From assembly GCA_018907035.1 (NCBI GenBank), contig JACCIC010000021.1, forward strand, positions 1,564,001 to 1,628,000: a DNA stretch of 64,000 nucleotides, in the 5' to 3' direction. The translations under genes and the position numbers were made by a program. The notes under the pieces are model-generated. The model was not told where the DNA came from, ran no database searches, and saw only the letters and a program-made list of their open reading frames with translations. Below are positions 44,356 through 56,395 of the stretch, piece after piece. Every line of letters starts with the position of its first letter. The first letter of the stretch is position 1. The stretch is from Sycobia sp. Sy_11 (taxonomy: Eukaryota; Arthropoda; Insecta; Hymenoptera; Epichrysomallidae).

Positions 44356-44917
44356 ATTTATATTATAAAATTTAATTATGGAGAATAATTAATAATTTGA
44401 TCATGAGAAAAGGTTATCAAAAATTGGCCGGAGAAATACACTTTCTTATAAATCCCTCGATAGTTCTGCGTGCAACAAAGAAAGAAAGCAAAAGCGAAAG
44501 TAAGTGATGGAAAGAAAGAAGCAAGAGCGAGGGAGCAGAGTATGGAGGGCAGAGAGAAGGAGTGGGAACTCCGTTCGCTTTCTATGGGAAAAGCTTATCA
44601 AACATTAGCCGGAGATAGTTCCGATTTGTCGGATAGTCTTCGCTATCTTGGAAATTCCTCGATGGTTTTGCGTGCAACAGAGCCAAAGCGAGTAATGGAA
44701 GGAAATTTTCTCTTTTAACTTTCTCTTCTTTCCACGCTCACTACATATCCCCACTTACATTTCTTCAAATTCATGCTATTGAAAAAACGCAACGTCACAG
44801 GGTGTCGCCACTTCGCAGTCAATTATGACGCGAAATCCTGTAAGTTGACACGATTTTAAAAGTGTATTAAATTCTTCTCTTTACCCTCCAGAATTTTAAT
44901 TTTTTATAACTACAACT
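44356..44917. other. Spacer with a diverged direct duplication
   Basis: Two related blocks, about 44405-44480 and 44583-44685, share GAAAAGNTTATCAAA, (A/G)GCCGGAGA and CCTCGAT(A/G)GTT(C/T)TGCGTGCAACA. They lie in the same orientation about 180 bp apart. The open frame across the second block has no recognisable product. Confidence 0.5.
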
Positions 44918-45141
44918 CATAGACTTATATATTAGATCACGTGCTTAAACGTATGTTCTGAAGCTCATATTGAAGGACAGTGATAGGCCTGGAATCGTGC
45001 TTTCTCTCTTGCTCTGGAGAAAGAGTAGGGAGGCAGCCCAATAATAACAATAGAAAAGAGTATAGGAGAAACGTATATTTCTGCTGTGAATATTTCTACT
45101 CCTACTGCTTCTCCACTTTTCTTTTTTCCCCACATCCTCGC

Positions 45142-45217
<76 letters not shown>

Positions 45218-45297
45218 CAACACGACTCTTTGTCTCTCACTCTGGTTTAGGATAAAACTCTGTTCACATACCGCGCGGTCTAATATACAAGTCTATG
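44918..45297 (-). mobile_element. MITE copy 2, inverted relative to copy 1, with internal (GA)n
   Basis: Same family and termini as 39245-39563 but in the opposite orientation. It carries a (GA)n microsatellite of about 65 bp (45146-45210) that accounts for its greater length and for the Leu/Ser-repeat open frames on the minus strand. Confidence 0.7.
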
Positions 45298-47796
45298 CTA
45301 CTAGCTCTTTATATCCGTGTATGAGAAATAGGTTATATTCGTAATGGAGATAAACTATATCCCCTTTTTCAACAATCAGTTGTTACAGTTAATAAACTAG
45401 CTATTGATAACTTAAATATAATATGCGATAATAACAGTAGAAAGGAGAACTAAAAGAATGATAGCTATAGGTATTACAGAAATACGCGAGAGCATTGCTT
45501 AGATTAGAACAATTTTTTTTAAATATCTTTAAAAATTAAAAAATTTAAAAGCATAAAAAGAGTTAAGACTGTAAAAAAGCATCATGGAGTTCTCTTTACA
45601 TCATGGGAAGGGTTTTGCAAGGGGAGATTACTGTAAAAATCTTCACTTTATATAGAAATGTTAATAAAAATTTAAGTTTTCATTGTAAAACTGAACCTGA
45701 AGCTGCAACAATTTATTTTATGATATTTAAATGGTAATAAATCATAAAAAGTGCACCTAAATAATAAAAATTACATAATAATTAAAGTCATTTACAGTTA
45801 TAGTGATAGTTATGTTTCCATGTGTAACAATTATTAAGAGAAATCAATCTATTAAAAAAATTATTTTTATTTACTTTCTTTTTTATTATATGATGTGATT
45901 AATTAAAATGTAAAGAAAATAATTATATCGAATTTATTCTATTTTTTAAATATGACATTATTATATGATTATAAAATTTAGTGCAACATTTAAATAAATA
46001 TTTTTAGTGGAAAAACCTCTTTAGTAATAAAAAATTCACTCTATACACGCTATAGGACTATCCGCGGTTAACATTTTTTTATACATTATCGAGGTGAAAT
46101 GATTTTAGAAACAAATAAAAACTTGTTTTTTTGCTCCATTGATAAATTTAAAGACATTAAACTTATTGTTTAAAAAATTAGTGATTGACATTATGGCACA
46201 GAAGCGATAGATTATTACTTCAGTTTTAAAATGAAATATATTAAGCTAAAAATTTATAATAGAAGACTTTCTAATCACGAAATTCCGAACCAGCGACAGA
46301 AACAGATAGAAAAATCAAGTTATTCAAACACAAGTGGCACCTAGATTAACTCAATACCAATAACAATCTATCGAGTTAATTTTATAAGCTATACGATTGG
46401 TAAAATGGAAGGCTGGAGTGTTGGTTGGAAAGAAAAATATAAACTAGAATTTGCAAAATTCAGATGATTTATTAATTTGTTGTAGAATATTCATGAACGT
46501 TGTAGAATATTCATCAAAGGTGTACTCAATTCTAGATAATTGAATTTAAAATTCACTGTTTAAACAAATCAATTTCCGATACAGAAACTTGTTACAAAGA
46601 CTTTTGGAAGTGCATTTCTTCCATTCACAATAAATGCCCTTGTCTTCCTTTAGTAATTCTTTCACTTGATGAAGAAAAAGCTGAGGCGTTTTCCTTCTCT
46701 CTTAATAAATAGTACTCTTTCCTCCAATTGAATCGAACAAAATTATATACAGCAGCGCATCAGTTTGACAGCTTAGAACTTCCTTCTGTTAAGTAAAAAA
46801 ATTAATCTTGCGTCTTCTACAAAAAAGGCATCAAACTCTATCAAAAAATTCCTTGGTATTGATGGAATCTAAAACCACACTTTGAAGCTGCTACCCTATA
46901 AGCACATAATATTTATCTTTAATATATAATAAACACGATTATAAAGTAGCAATACTATCTTCCTACCTGGATGAAGATAGTTTTGCCACACAATAGTTTT
47001 GCTTATCGAAGGCACGTGGGGATTTGACATCATTAAGTGTACATATGTCCCTCTCCATTGACCTACGTCCGATATCCCTAGCACCTACAGCAATTAGCCC
47101 CTGGCCAATAAAGACAACGAGCACTTGTCCATAACGAATTTTTTCACTAATTTTCTTCGAATGTACGTTGTGAATGTAACTCTTCTCTCTTTCGCACATC
47201 GATCGCGGCCATTTATGACTACAGTTAACGCGTGTGAGCAGATCTCTTTCGTTTACTTGCATCGTTCGCAGTCTTCGTAACTTTACTTGACGTATGCGAG
47301 CAGACCTCTTCTGTCTCTCTCATTTGCTCTACTCCTTTCGATACCTGACGCTTTTGAACTATACTCGTTGCTCTTGGGTGAATTACCTTTCCTATTCTCC
47401 GTAGCCCATGGCTTTACAGCCAAACTTATCATGTGTAAGAAGAAGCGGCGTACTTACTATCGGCATATATATAACATGTTACACATCTTCTGCTCGCGTC
47501 ATATTCGCATCCAGCACGTGGAGCCTCAGCTCAAGACTAAAGCTTGATCAGGCTAAAAGTAAACCAACAATAACAGACAGCAGAAGAGTAACATGGGAAT
47601 ATCACCACCAGTCAAGGGGAAGCGATCCGATACCTCACCGGATAGACAAGTAAATGCTAGTAACATCTAAGAACAAATACCATTACAATTCGATCAGTTT
47701 GATAATTCACATTCACTAGCAGAAAATATCTGTAATCCAATATTAGCAACTCCAATCCGTTTCCACATCCATGCACCAAGAAAAACTATGTACATG
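45298..47796. other. Repeat-derived spacer
   Basis: No host gene is recognised. The region 46890-47660 is more GC-rich than the rest and contains a partly repeated word G(C/T)GAGCAGA(T/C)CTCTT (about 47230 and 47300). With the integrase relic downstream, this suggests remains of an LTR element, but I cannot name the domains. Confidence 0.4.
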
Positions 47797-48000
47797 TCTG
47801 AAATGGAAAATCGACACGAGTTTCGTTGCAGGCGGTACCAACTGAGCGATAGATTAAAGCAAAATCGAAAAATCGTTTGTAAAATGCTGCTTCAACGTTT
47901 ACAAAGAAAATCTTTTGTACATCGAATTGTCACGGGGACGAAAAATGGATTTATTTTGAGAACCCGAAGTGAAAGAAATCATGGCTTTGCATGGTGAACA
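47797..48000 (+). pseudogene. Mariner transposase relic
   Basis: A short open frame includes LLQRLQRKSFVHRIVTG, which matches the mariner segment just before the first catalytic Asp. The following residues (TKNGFIL, then RTRSERNHGFAW) correspond to the DEKW-x-x-Y and NPKRxxSW region but have lost the key acidic residues. Sequence on either side has decayed. Confidence 0.7.
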
Positions 48001-48589
48001 TAATCATAGTGAAGCCGGCACAATGAATGCAAGGTTACTATTCGCACCGTGTCATCAGTCGTTCGACTGCGTGGGAAGAAATGAAAATAAATACGTGGGT
48101 TTCTACTACGCACCGGCAATAGAAACCACACTAATACGCTGAGTGCGGGTCGCATCGTGCCAACATGTGGTGTGCACGTGCCCTTGCCTTCATGAAGGTT
48201 AGACAGAGCCCCGTTCGGAAAATCTTATCGGTGTGTCCAAGTAGCGCTCCTCATCCGCTCCTTTACTCGGTACCTTGAGTTTGCGGCACTCGAGAAAAGC
48301 TTCTTGATTTCGTTCAACTTTCGTCATTCTCGCGATTTAGTTATAGTCACTGCTCTCTACGTTATTATAGTATATTCAACTGTTATTATTATTATTTTTT
48401 ATTTATACGCTTTATAATATTATACTATGATATCATATATATTCATTAGTATCATATACTTCATTTAGTTTTTCTGTTATTTCATACGATCATTTCTGAT
48501 CTTTATTAAATTTAAACGTGCACGGTTTCTTAAGTAAATATACAAGGTCACTTTTACTTGAGGAATTGGTGCCTTAGTCAGTTTGAATA

Positions 48590-48840
48590 ATCTTGGAACA
48601 TTGATGTTGAGCAACAAAGTCCGGAGCCAAAGCGTTAGCTACTAAAATCGAATCAATAGTGGAGAGAGCAATTGTATCTAGTTATTCACTAGAACAGCAA
48701 TACAGAGTGAACAGACACGTCTTGCCATTCTTAGTAAAACGTGGCCGACCAACAATATCCATTTGTACCTTAAGTAAAGGATACCTTAAGCAAGAGCCTC
48801 AAATGTGTAAGTAATTGACATATATTGCCCAGTCTTTAGC
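48590..48840 (-). pseudogene. LTR-retrotransposon integrase relic
   Basis: On the minus strand the translation gives a Cys-pair remnant (GSCL), then VQMDIVGRPRFTKNGK, which resembles the first catalytic Asp region of retroelement integrases. Downstream the frame continues through TIALSTIDSILVANALAP with in-frame stops. It is separate from the gag-protease element 4 kb to the left. Confidence 0.65.
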
Positions 48841-50169
48841 CTGTATCATTTCTTTTTCCTAATGCTTACCCAGGCGCAAATAAAGTTACTGATATCATTT
48901 TTTATTCTTTTCCTATAAACGGAATTTTTACTCGAGGTTCAAGATGCAAGTAGTGCAAGTAGTTCTATAGAAATTTTGAGTATAATATATTGGGTTGCTC
49001 GAAACTTGATTTTCTTACTTCATATGAGAGTTTACAGTAACTTCATAGTTAAGAAGATTCACATAATTCTAATATGGTCTCAATAAATTTTCAGTACGAA
49101 TTTCAATTTTGGAAATATAATTTCTATATAACTGGGGAGATTCTGTGGTACATGAAGTCCGGGTCCTTTTAAACAAAATATAGTTCTTTAAGGTATGGTA
49201 ATATTTAAAACATAATTAGGCAAGTTTTTTCTTTGAGATAAGTCTAATACGGTGCGGGATAAATCCTTGTAGATAGGAATTGTAACGTCCGAACAAAAGT
49301 ATTACCTTTTGTTACTTCGACTACATAAGTCAATATATTTATGTAAAGATTATTTTAAGCCTACGGTTGCACGCAATAGCTTGTGAAATTTCTGACTATT
49401 CGAATTTCTGTTTTTTTTATTTTTTTTTATACGAAAATTAATTGGAATTAAAATACCTACAGAAACCTATTCTGGTTTTATATAAAATCTGATTCAGACG
49501 ATTAAAAATCTTTATCGAAGTGGACAGTTTTTCTAGTGAAAAAGGTGTCCTCTTCCCGTTTAGCTCAATAAGTTTATTCCCTAAATTAAATAAATTGTCT
49601 AAAAACCAAAGGAATTTGGGAAGATTGAGGTTCGTACGGCCCTGCTTTCAAGGAGCCTAGCCACTTCCTCGGAAGTAAGAAGAAAGGAATTAGAAACGTA
49701 AATGCCAAGAAAATATAAAATAATTAATGACTTATTGGTGTTCAGTTGAATACGCAAAGTAAAACAAAAAACAGAGAAAAATGGACTGGAAAACTTTATA
49801 CAAAAAAAATTATTCAGAGAAAAAACGATACAGTGTCGACCCTCCATGGTCGGAAAATGAAAAAATGTGAGAGAGAAGTCCAGCAAAACGGCGTCCTTAT
49901 ATATGGTCAGTCTTATCTTTATCTTTCTATTCCGTTCTTCTCTTTATCTTTCTCTCTGCTGCGCTTTTACATTTAATTTGGCTTATTTTAATACAACTTA
50001 ATATTTAATATAATTTACTTTTTATATTAATTACTATAATATGAAGTTAATGTTTTATAATATTTTGATATCTTTCTATTCACCATTCATTCAGTTCGGA
50101 TAAAAAGCATGAGCTTGAACAACTCTAAATTTAAAGTACAATTATATGAAAATGAATAAGAAAATATAT

Positions 50170-50210
<41 letters not shown>

Positions 50211-51143
50211 ATTATAAGTGCACGTAAATTAATAAATATAAATGTAAATGTAATATGTATAAATCTCTTCCCATATTTTTTGTCAAGCTATCCGTGATTC
50301 CGCCAAGATATTAGCAGCATCCGAAATGTATGGTGGAACGTAATTGAGTTTATTAAACCGTAAAAGAGGGACAATCCAAATGATGTTAGGTAAGTTAAAG
50401 ACTCAAATTATTAAGAAATAGTGGGACGAATTTAGAGCTGAAAAGAATTGATTTGAAGTTTGCAGAAGCATTTTCATAAATAGAAATATTGAATACAAGT
50501 GGCACATATATAGTAGCTAATAAAAATTAAAAATTGTTATTGATGATTATTTCATGTATAGGAATTTAATGCCATATATGGAATATGGATGTTTTTTTAT
50601 ATTTAGAGATTTATATAAGGCAAGAAGAACACCGCCCCATAAGATTTATCAATATGACATCGACCATGATGATATACTAACAAATCAATCAATCCAAATT
50701 CAGACCTTTCAAAATGGTCAAATAACTAAGTTTGTTTGAAACAAAGAATATTCGCGAAGTAAGCCGCATTTTATAGGTGGAAGTCTGAACTCAATTTTTT
50801 CTTCAATAACAAACATTCATAGTGACTTTGTGAATCTGAGTTCTGGAAAAGGTAGACCTTGATTATCAATATTTTGGAACTCTAAGATCATTATTAATCG
50901 CATCTAGAATATACAGCACATACCTTATCTTTATAATAATATTTTTATTACACTGTTCCAAAGTTTTATCTGAAAAATTCATAAATATAATGGACTATAT
51001 TATTCTCTTTTTAATACTGTTAATTATTACTTCTTCTAGAACATTAGTGAAAGGCGATTTAATATTCAAGGAAATAATTACAAAATCAGTTGGAATGATA
51101 AAATCTTTTAACTTGTTAATATACTTGAACTGCTATTTTCAAT
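48841..51143. other. AT-rich spacer with a (CA)n microsatellite
   Basis: No gene is recognised. A (CA)n run of about 36 bp lies at 50174-50208. Open frames at 49599-49976 and 50554-50739 show no known domain and may be transposon debris. Confidence 0.5.
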
Positions 51144-52175
51144 AATTTTTTATCCATTAGAATTAGAATTAAAAATTGCACTTATGTCGACTGTTCAGAA
51201 TTAAATTAAGAAATATTTTTATCAGTCTTACAGTCTTTATAATACAATATATTAGCTAAAATAATGACAGTCAGACTGTCCTTGTTTATATCCACCCCCG
51301 CAGAATCTGAAATAAAACTTATTACTACAATAAATTGTATTAAAAATGAAAAATACAAATAAAATAATAAATAAATTAAAATAAAAATAATAAAAACAAT
51401 ATTAGTATTATAAAAATAATAAAAACAATATTAGTATAATAAAAATAATAAAAACAATATCTAAATTAGTAAATGACAACCTGACTGCCCCCACTACGTT
51501 AAATTTAGAATCACTTTTGGTGTCCTTTTTTGATGTTTCGAACCGCTACGGTTCATCCTCAGGAACTAAACTAAATTGAAAACCCCAGCATGCTACTTTA
51601 TATACCCTATCTCCGCTCTAAATTTATTAATATAACATTTATAAGACCCCTTTTCTTAATTTAAATGTGAAATACAAATTTTATATTAATAAGGATTGAT
51701 AAGTGTTGTCCAATTTACTTGACTCTAACATTCAATTTACATTATTTGCATTCTTCAAAATATGAATATTTTCAAAAGATTTCTGTTTTATTTATTTTTA
51801 ATACCTTGTTCTAAAATATTTACATTTTCAAAATCGAAAGAATGTAACAAGTTTAAACTATTGGAAACCAAAGGTGATTCTAAATTTAAGGTGGTGGGGG
51901 CAGTCAGTTTGTCCTTTACTAACATAGAATATTGTTTTTATTATTTTTATTTTATTTTATTTATTATTTTATTTTTATTTTATTATTAATTTTGTTTTAT
52001 TTATTTTTAATTTTCAATATAATTTATTGCAGTAATAAGTTGTATTTCAGATTCTATATATAATCAAGGATATAATCAAAGATAATCTGAATGTCATTAT
52101 TTTAGCTATATATTATATTATCAAGTCAGTAAGACCGACAAAAATATTTATTAATTTAATTTTTTATCCATTAGA
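51144..52175. mobile_element. Fold-back repeat (copy 2) with an 18-bp flanking direct repeat
   Basis: The 18-bp sequence AATTTTTTATCCATTAGA occurs exactly at 51144-51161 and again at 52158-52175, bracketing about 1 kb. The left part (about 51200-51570) is an inverted copy of the zinc-finger intron repeat, including its hammerhead-like core. The right part (about 51867-52157) is a direct copy of the same repeat, lacking that core. Between them lies about 300 bp of unrelated AT-rich sequence. No transposase or reverse-transcriptase coding is visible. Confidence 0.75.
51532..51562 (-). ncRNA. Hammerhead-ribozyme-like core, copy 2
   Basis: On the minus strand: CTGAGGA, an unpaired T, a six-pair hairpin GAACCG-TAG-CGGTTC, then GAAACATC. 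The stem is fully paired here, whereas copy 1 has lost one pair. Conservation of the core and hairpin between two diverged copies supports a structured RNA element, but helix I and activity are untested. Confidence 0.45.
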
Positions 52176-53144
52176 TAGACATTTCTTATTATCTGTGTCG
52201 TATGTACTGGATGCAGTAGAAACTGGAAAAATGGAACAAAAAGCTTTATCTAGAAAATCTTGAGATATACAGTACAGACCTATGAATCAGAGATTACGAA
52301 TTTTGAATACTCTATAATTCGAATAGTAATTTTTAGTTAGAATGAAAAATGAAACGTTTTTAGTTCGCAATATTATTTTTTAGTACTTATTATTTCATAA
52401 GTTTCAAATATAAAAAGAAAAAGAAAACTCAAATTACTCAAATAGTGCTAATATTTTCTTTCGCTCAATGTACAGTATTTGTGTAAGTGAGGTTAAATTG
52501 TTGCATACGATTATATTACTAACATCGTTTGATAAATTTAGACAAATTAAAAAGCTTATAAAAATTTATGTGCGACGGCTTAAGGACCTCTTAAGGAAGT
52601 AACATTAAAATAAATATTTCTGTTCCTTTTAAATAATCTTGAAGAATCTTTAACACATGAAATTAATAATTATTCAAAATTATTTATAGTTTCATTCAAT
52701 ATTTATGATATTATGAATATAATACGAATTGATAAGTGACTGAGAGATATAATGCCAAAACCTTTATTCAATCTCTATGATCTTTAAATATGATTTGTCA
52801 ATAATCCATACTTCTGACCATCAGTGATTTTATATCTCGATATAAAGTCAAAAATGTTGTTCTAAAATAATCTAAATGTCATAATGACAAAGAAAAAGGT
52901 GTTTGTTCCCCAGCTGGAAACCCATCTAACCAAAACACATAATAAATGGAATAAATTGTAAAAAAATGGCAAGTAATATTTGCTTGCCCAAAATCTGAAA
53001 GATAACATTTATCAATTTTAAAAAATGATAGCTGGTCCATATAAGGCATAAATTTTTATATATTTGGATATACTTGATTCGAAAATGCATTCTATTGAAC
53101 TCAAAAACATAAATATTTGGAGTAATTTCAAAAATCACAGAAGG
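52176..53144. other. AT-rich spacer
   Basis: No gene or repeat is recognised. Confidence 0.5.
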
Positions 53145-53690
53145 CACTTAGTGAATTGCAATCATTATTGGACGAAAATTCAGCTCAAACGCAGGAAGAA
53201 CTCGCTAATAAGTTAGGAGTCAGTAAAGAGCAGTTCGCAAACGTCCACACGATTTGACCGAAAATGCGATTATTAATCGATACAACATCGTATTATCTTT
53301 GCCTGCCAGCCAAAAAAAAAAATTTTCTGTGGCGTATTGTGACTGGTGATGAAAAGTGAATCTACTATGACAATCCTAAGCGTAAAGAGTCATGGGTGGA
53401 CCCGGGTCAACCGTTCACATCGACACCAAAACGGAATATCCGCGACCAAAAGGTATTGCTGTTCATTTGGTGGGACTAACAGGATGTGCTATATTACGGG
53501 TTGCTAAAACCGAATGAAACCATCACTGCCGAGGTATACAAACGCGAAGTGAATGATTTGCAACAGAAATTGATCGAACATAGATCAGTAATCGCGAGCA
53601 ATAGGCGCAAAACCATTCTCTTGCATGAGAACGCTCGACCACATGTTGTGAAAGACGTCAAAAACTTTTGAAAATTCACGTTACTTTTTG
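53145..53690 (+). pseudogene. Mariner transposase relic, same family as 61537-62802
   Basis: Nucleotide-level match to the element at 61537-62802 over most of the transposase: a helix-turn-helix-region segment SELQSLLDENSA, a catalytic-region segment ending with a DEK-stop, then YYGLLKPNETITAEVY and an ENARPHV block. Stops and frameshifts interrupt it. Neither terminal repeat is visible, so both ends have been lost. Confidence 0.85.
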
Positions 53691-55026
53691 ATCACACCTC
53701 GTACATCTTACGGTGCATTATACAGTTTTAAATGCTAATCTTCAGAAAGAAAAATCATATTTTCCGACACTCTAACCTCAACATTCCTGCTGAAAAATAT
53801 AGTCAAACTTTCATGTAAATTAATTTCTACCTCGTAATTTCTTCTCCGCTTATCTCGTGTCAGTAAAGTATCTCTTTATATCTTTAAAAGGATACCAATG
53901 ATATTATTATATTTTATAATCGATAATTAAGCTTAAATAATTTTTTCTGTCTTGAGATAGACGTGTGAAAAAGTCTTGTAGGTCACGAAGGAGCTAATGC
54001 TTTTGACGGCTATGTGAAATTAATGGCGTTGCTACGCTAGTGCAGCAGACATGCTTTCACTAAAAAATATGAGCTTTCCAGCCTTGTATCATAATATTCT
54101 TATGTAAGTGTACCTATCGTTCACGATATATAGTTATAATATATTACATAACTTTCTTCTCTATTATATTATATTATTTTGGAAGAAAAAATCTCATTTA
54201 TTCCTACCACATATGTACAAAAAATTGTACACAAGAACTGGAGGTAGCTTACTAATACGCACGGTCTTATATATGAGTCTTATATCTCGTATGATATAAG
54301 TCTAAAAGCATCTATAGGGACTACGGCACCTTTTACTGAAGTGCCGTATAGATATCCATGAAGTTTCCATGTCAGATGATTGCATGATTTATGTACAACT
54401 GATAGTCACGTAATGGTAAGATAGGTTTGTTTCATAACAAGGTATACTATGACTTTTGTTGCTATTGTTGGAAACTTCTGAGTACAAATAACAGTTACCA
54501 CCTCTCTTAGAGTAGTTTCCAGACATCAGTAGATCGTCAGTCTACCCGAGTAGATGATACAGTGGAACGAGAGTCTACATAATCAAGACTGCATATATAG
54601 CGTATGTTTGGTGTCGTTGGCTCCCTACAAGAACACGGTCGATCTGTGAAACTGCATTCTATCTTTAGTTGGCTGTGTACATCTTTACTATCGAGGATGG
54701 ATTTTAGACATTGGGATCGACATTTCTTCCTGTAATGTCGAGTCTGAGGGTATTTTCACCTCCTCTGCTTCTTTCTTGATGCTTCTTGGTAGTGGCGTTT
54801 CAGTGTGCTGTCACAGATAGATATAGATTACCACTAAATCATACTACTCCTTAAAACACTATAAAAGATAATAACGGTGTCTATTTTTCTCTGTGTTTTT
54901 CATTAGCTGCCGCACTCGATTCCCAGCAGGTACGTATACACTACAAGCTCACTCTTCTTTCCTCGATAACTGTCATGCACAACCGACTTCGAGGACGTCT
55001 ACGCTGTGATTTTTCGTGCGCTCTCT

Positions 55027-55117
<91 letters not shown>

Positions 55118-55132
55118 TACTGTGTACAGATA
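53691..55132. other. Spacer with CT and TA microsatellites
   Basis: No gene is recognised. The stretch 54480-54870 is less AT-rich and may be transposon debris. A (CT)n run (about 55030-55077) passes directly into (TA)n (55078-55114), immediately left of the mariner element. Confidence 0.5.
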
Positions 55133-56325
55133 TGAGTAAGACTTTTCAATTCAAACTTTCCGGGTTTATCGATTCGGACAAATGTTTTTATTTTTATGCT
55201 GGTAGTATTGCCAGAGTTATCTGTGCCAAATTTCACGCAATTATCTTCATTTGTCATATAGTTACGCTTGTGTCTTGTGATCAAAGAAAAGTTGTCTTTT
55301 CAGTTTTTATACTGTCTGAAATTATTCAACAAAGAAACGTTTAGAATGTTGCAGAAGGTCTTTGGTGAGAAGTCAATGTCAAGAGTAAGTGTTTTTGATT
55401 GGCAAAAATTGTTTAATGAAGGTCGATAACGCCTTGAAGATGAACCATATCATAGGCGAAAAGAACATCTACTGATGGGCTACACGTTGACAAAATCAAA
55501 GAATTGGTTCTGCAAAATCATCGATTGACTACTAGAGCGCTTGCTGATATTGTTGGAATTTTAAATGGATCAATCAGCACCATCTTGAAATACATTTTGT
55601 GCGTGAAAAGAGTGAAATCTCGATTGGTACCAAAAACACTTAATTTTTTAGAAAAACAGCGTCGCATGGAGGTCTGTGAAATGATCCTTTTACTACTATC
55701 AGGACAAGATGGAACGCATAATAACTGGAGATAAAATTTGGGTCTACGCTTCCGATCCAGAAACAATTGAGCGAATATCGTACCAAAGGAGAGCGGAGAT
55801 CGAAAAAAATTACGCCAAAGTCGCTCAAAAATCAAGGTTATGCTACTGTTTTCTTCGATTATCATGGTGTGGTGCATTATGAATTCCTTCCAACCGGCCA
55901 AACGGTTAACAAAGAATATTATTTGAGTGTTATGCGTCGTTTAAATGAAACTATTCGTCTCAAAAGGCCAGATTTATGGAAAGACAACTCATGGTTTTTG
56001 CATCACGATCATATACCAGCTCACACTGCATTGAGTTTACGTGAACATTTCGCCCAAAATTCAATCAATATCGTTCCACAACCACCATACTTGTCTGATT
56101 TTACACCGTGTGACTTCGGGGACACGGTTTGGATTCGATGGAAGAAATAAAAGCTGAACCGAAGAAGGAACCATTCCGAAATACGAGTATAAAAAATATT
56201 GTGGAAATTGGAAAAAGCGTTAGCATAGTTGCATTGCATCCGGGGGGGGGGTTATTTTGAGGGAGGTGAATTAGATTTAAACGAATAAATAAATATTTCA
56301 GAAGTTATAAATAAAGTCTTATTCA
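55133..56325 (+). mobile_element. Mariner element (irritans-like) with TIRs and TA duplications
   Basis: Ends in near-matching inverted repeats (TGAGTAAGACTTT on the left, TGAATAAGACTTT as the reverse complement on the right), each bordered by TA (55131-55132 and 56326-56327). The transposase translation in pieces includes MLQKVFGEKSMSRVSVFDW, then FFDYHGVVHYEFLPTGQT, HHDHIPAHTAL and PPYLSDFTPCDF, in the order expected for a DD34D mariner. In-frame stops and frameshifts show it is dead. The sequence is only distantly related to the other mariner copies in the window. Confidence 0.88.
55767..56150 (+). pseudogene. Mariner transposase, C-terminal catalytic part
   Basis: A 127-codon open stretch holds the second catalytic region (HHDHIPAHT) and the third (PPYLSDF). 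The canonical HHDNAPAH is altered to HHDHIPAH. The N-terminal half, upstream, is broken by stops and frame changes. Confidence 0.85.
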
Positions 56326-56327
56326 TA

Positions 56328-56340
56328 TTTGTATACAGTA

Positions 56341-56395
<55 letters not shown>

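Noticed and set aside
40176..44388. Many plus-strand open frames
   Set aside because: They lie in the LTRs or antisense to gag and protease of the retrotransposon. Duplicate frames in the two LTRs confirm that they are repeat sequence.
44945..45240. Leu/Ser-repeat minus-strand frames
   Set aside because: They are produced by the (GA)n run inside MITE copy 2.
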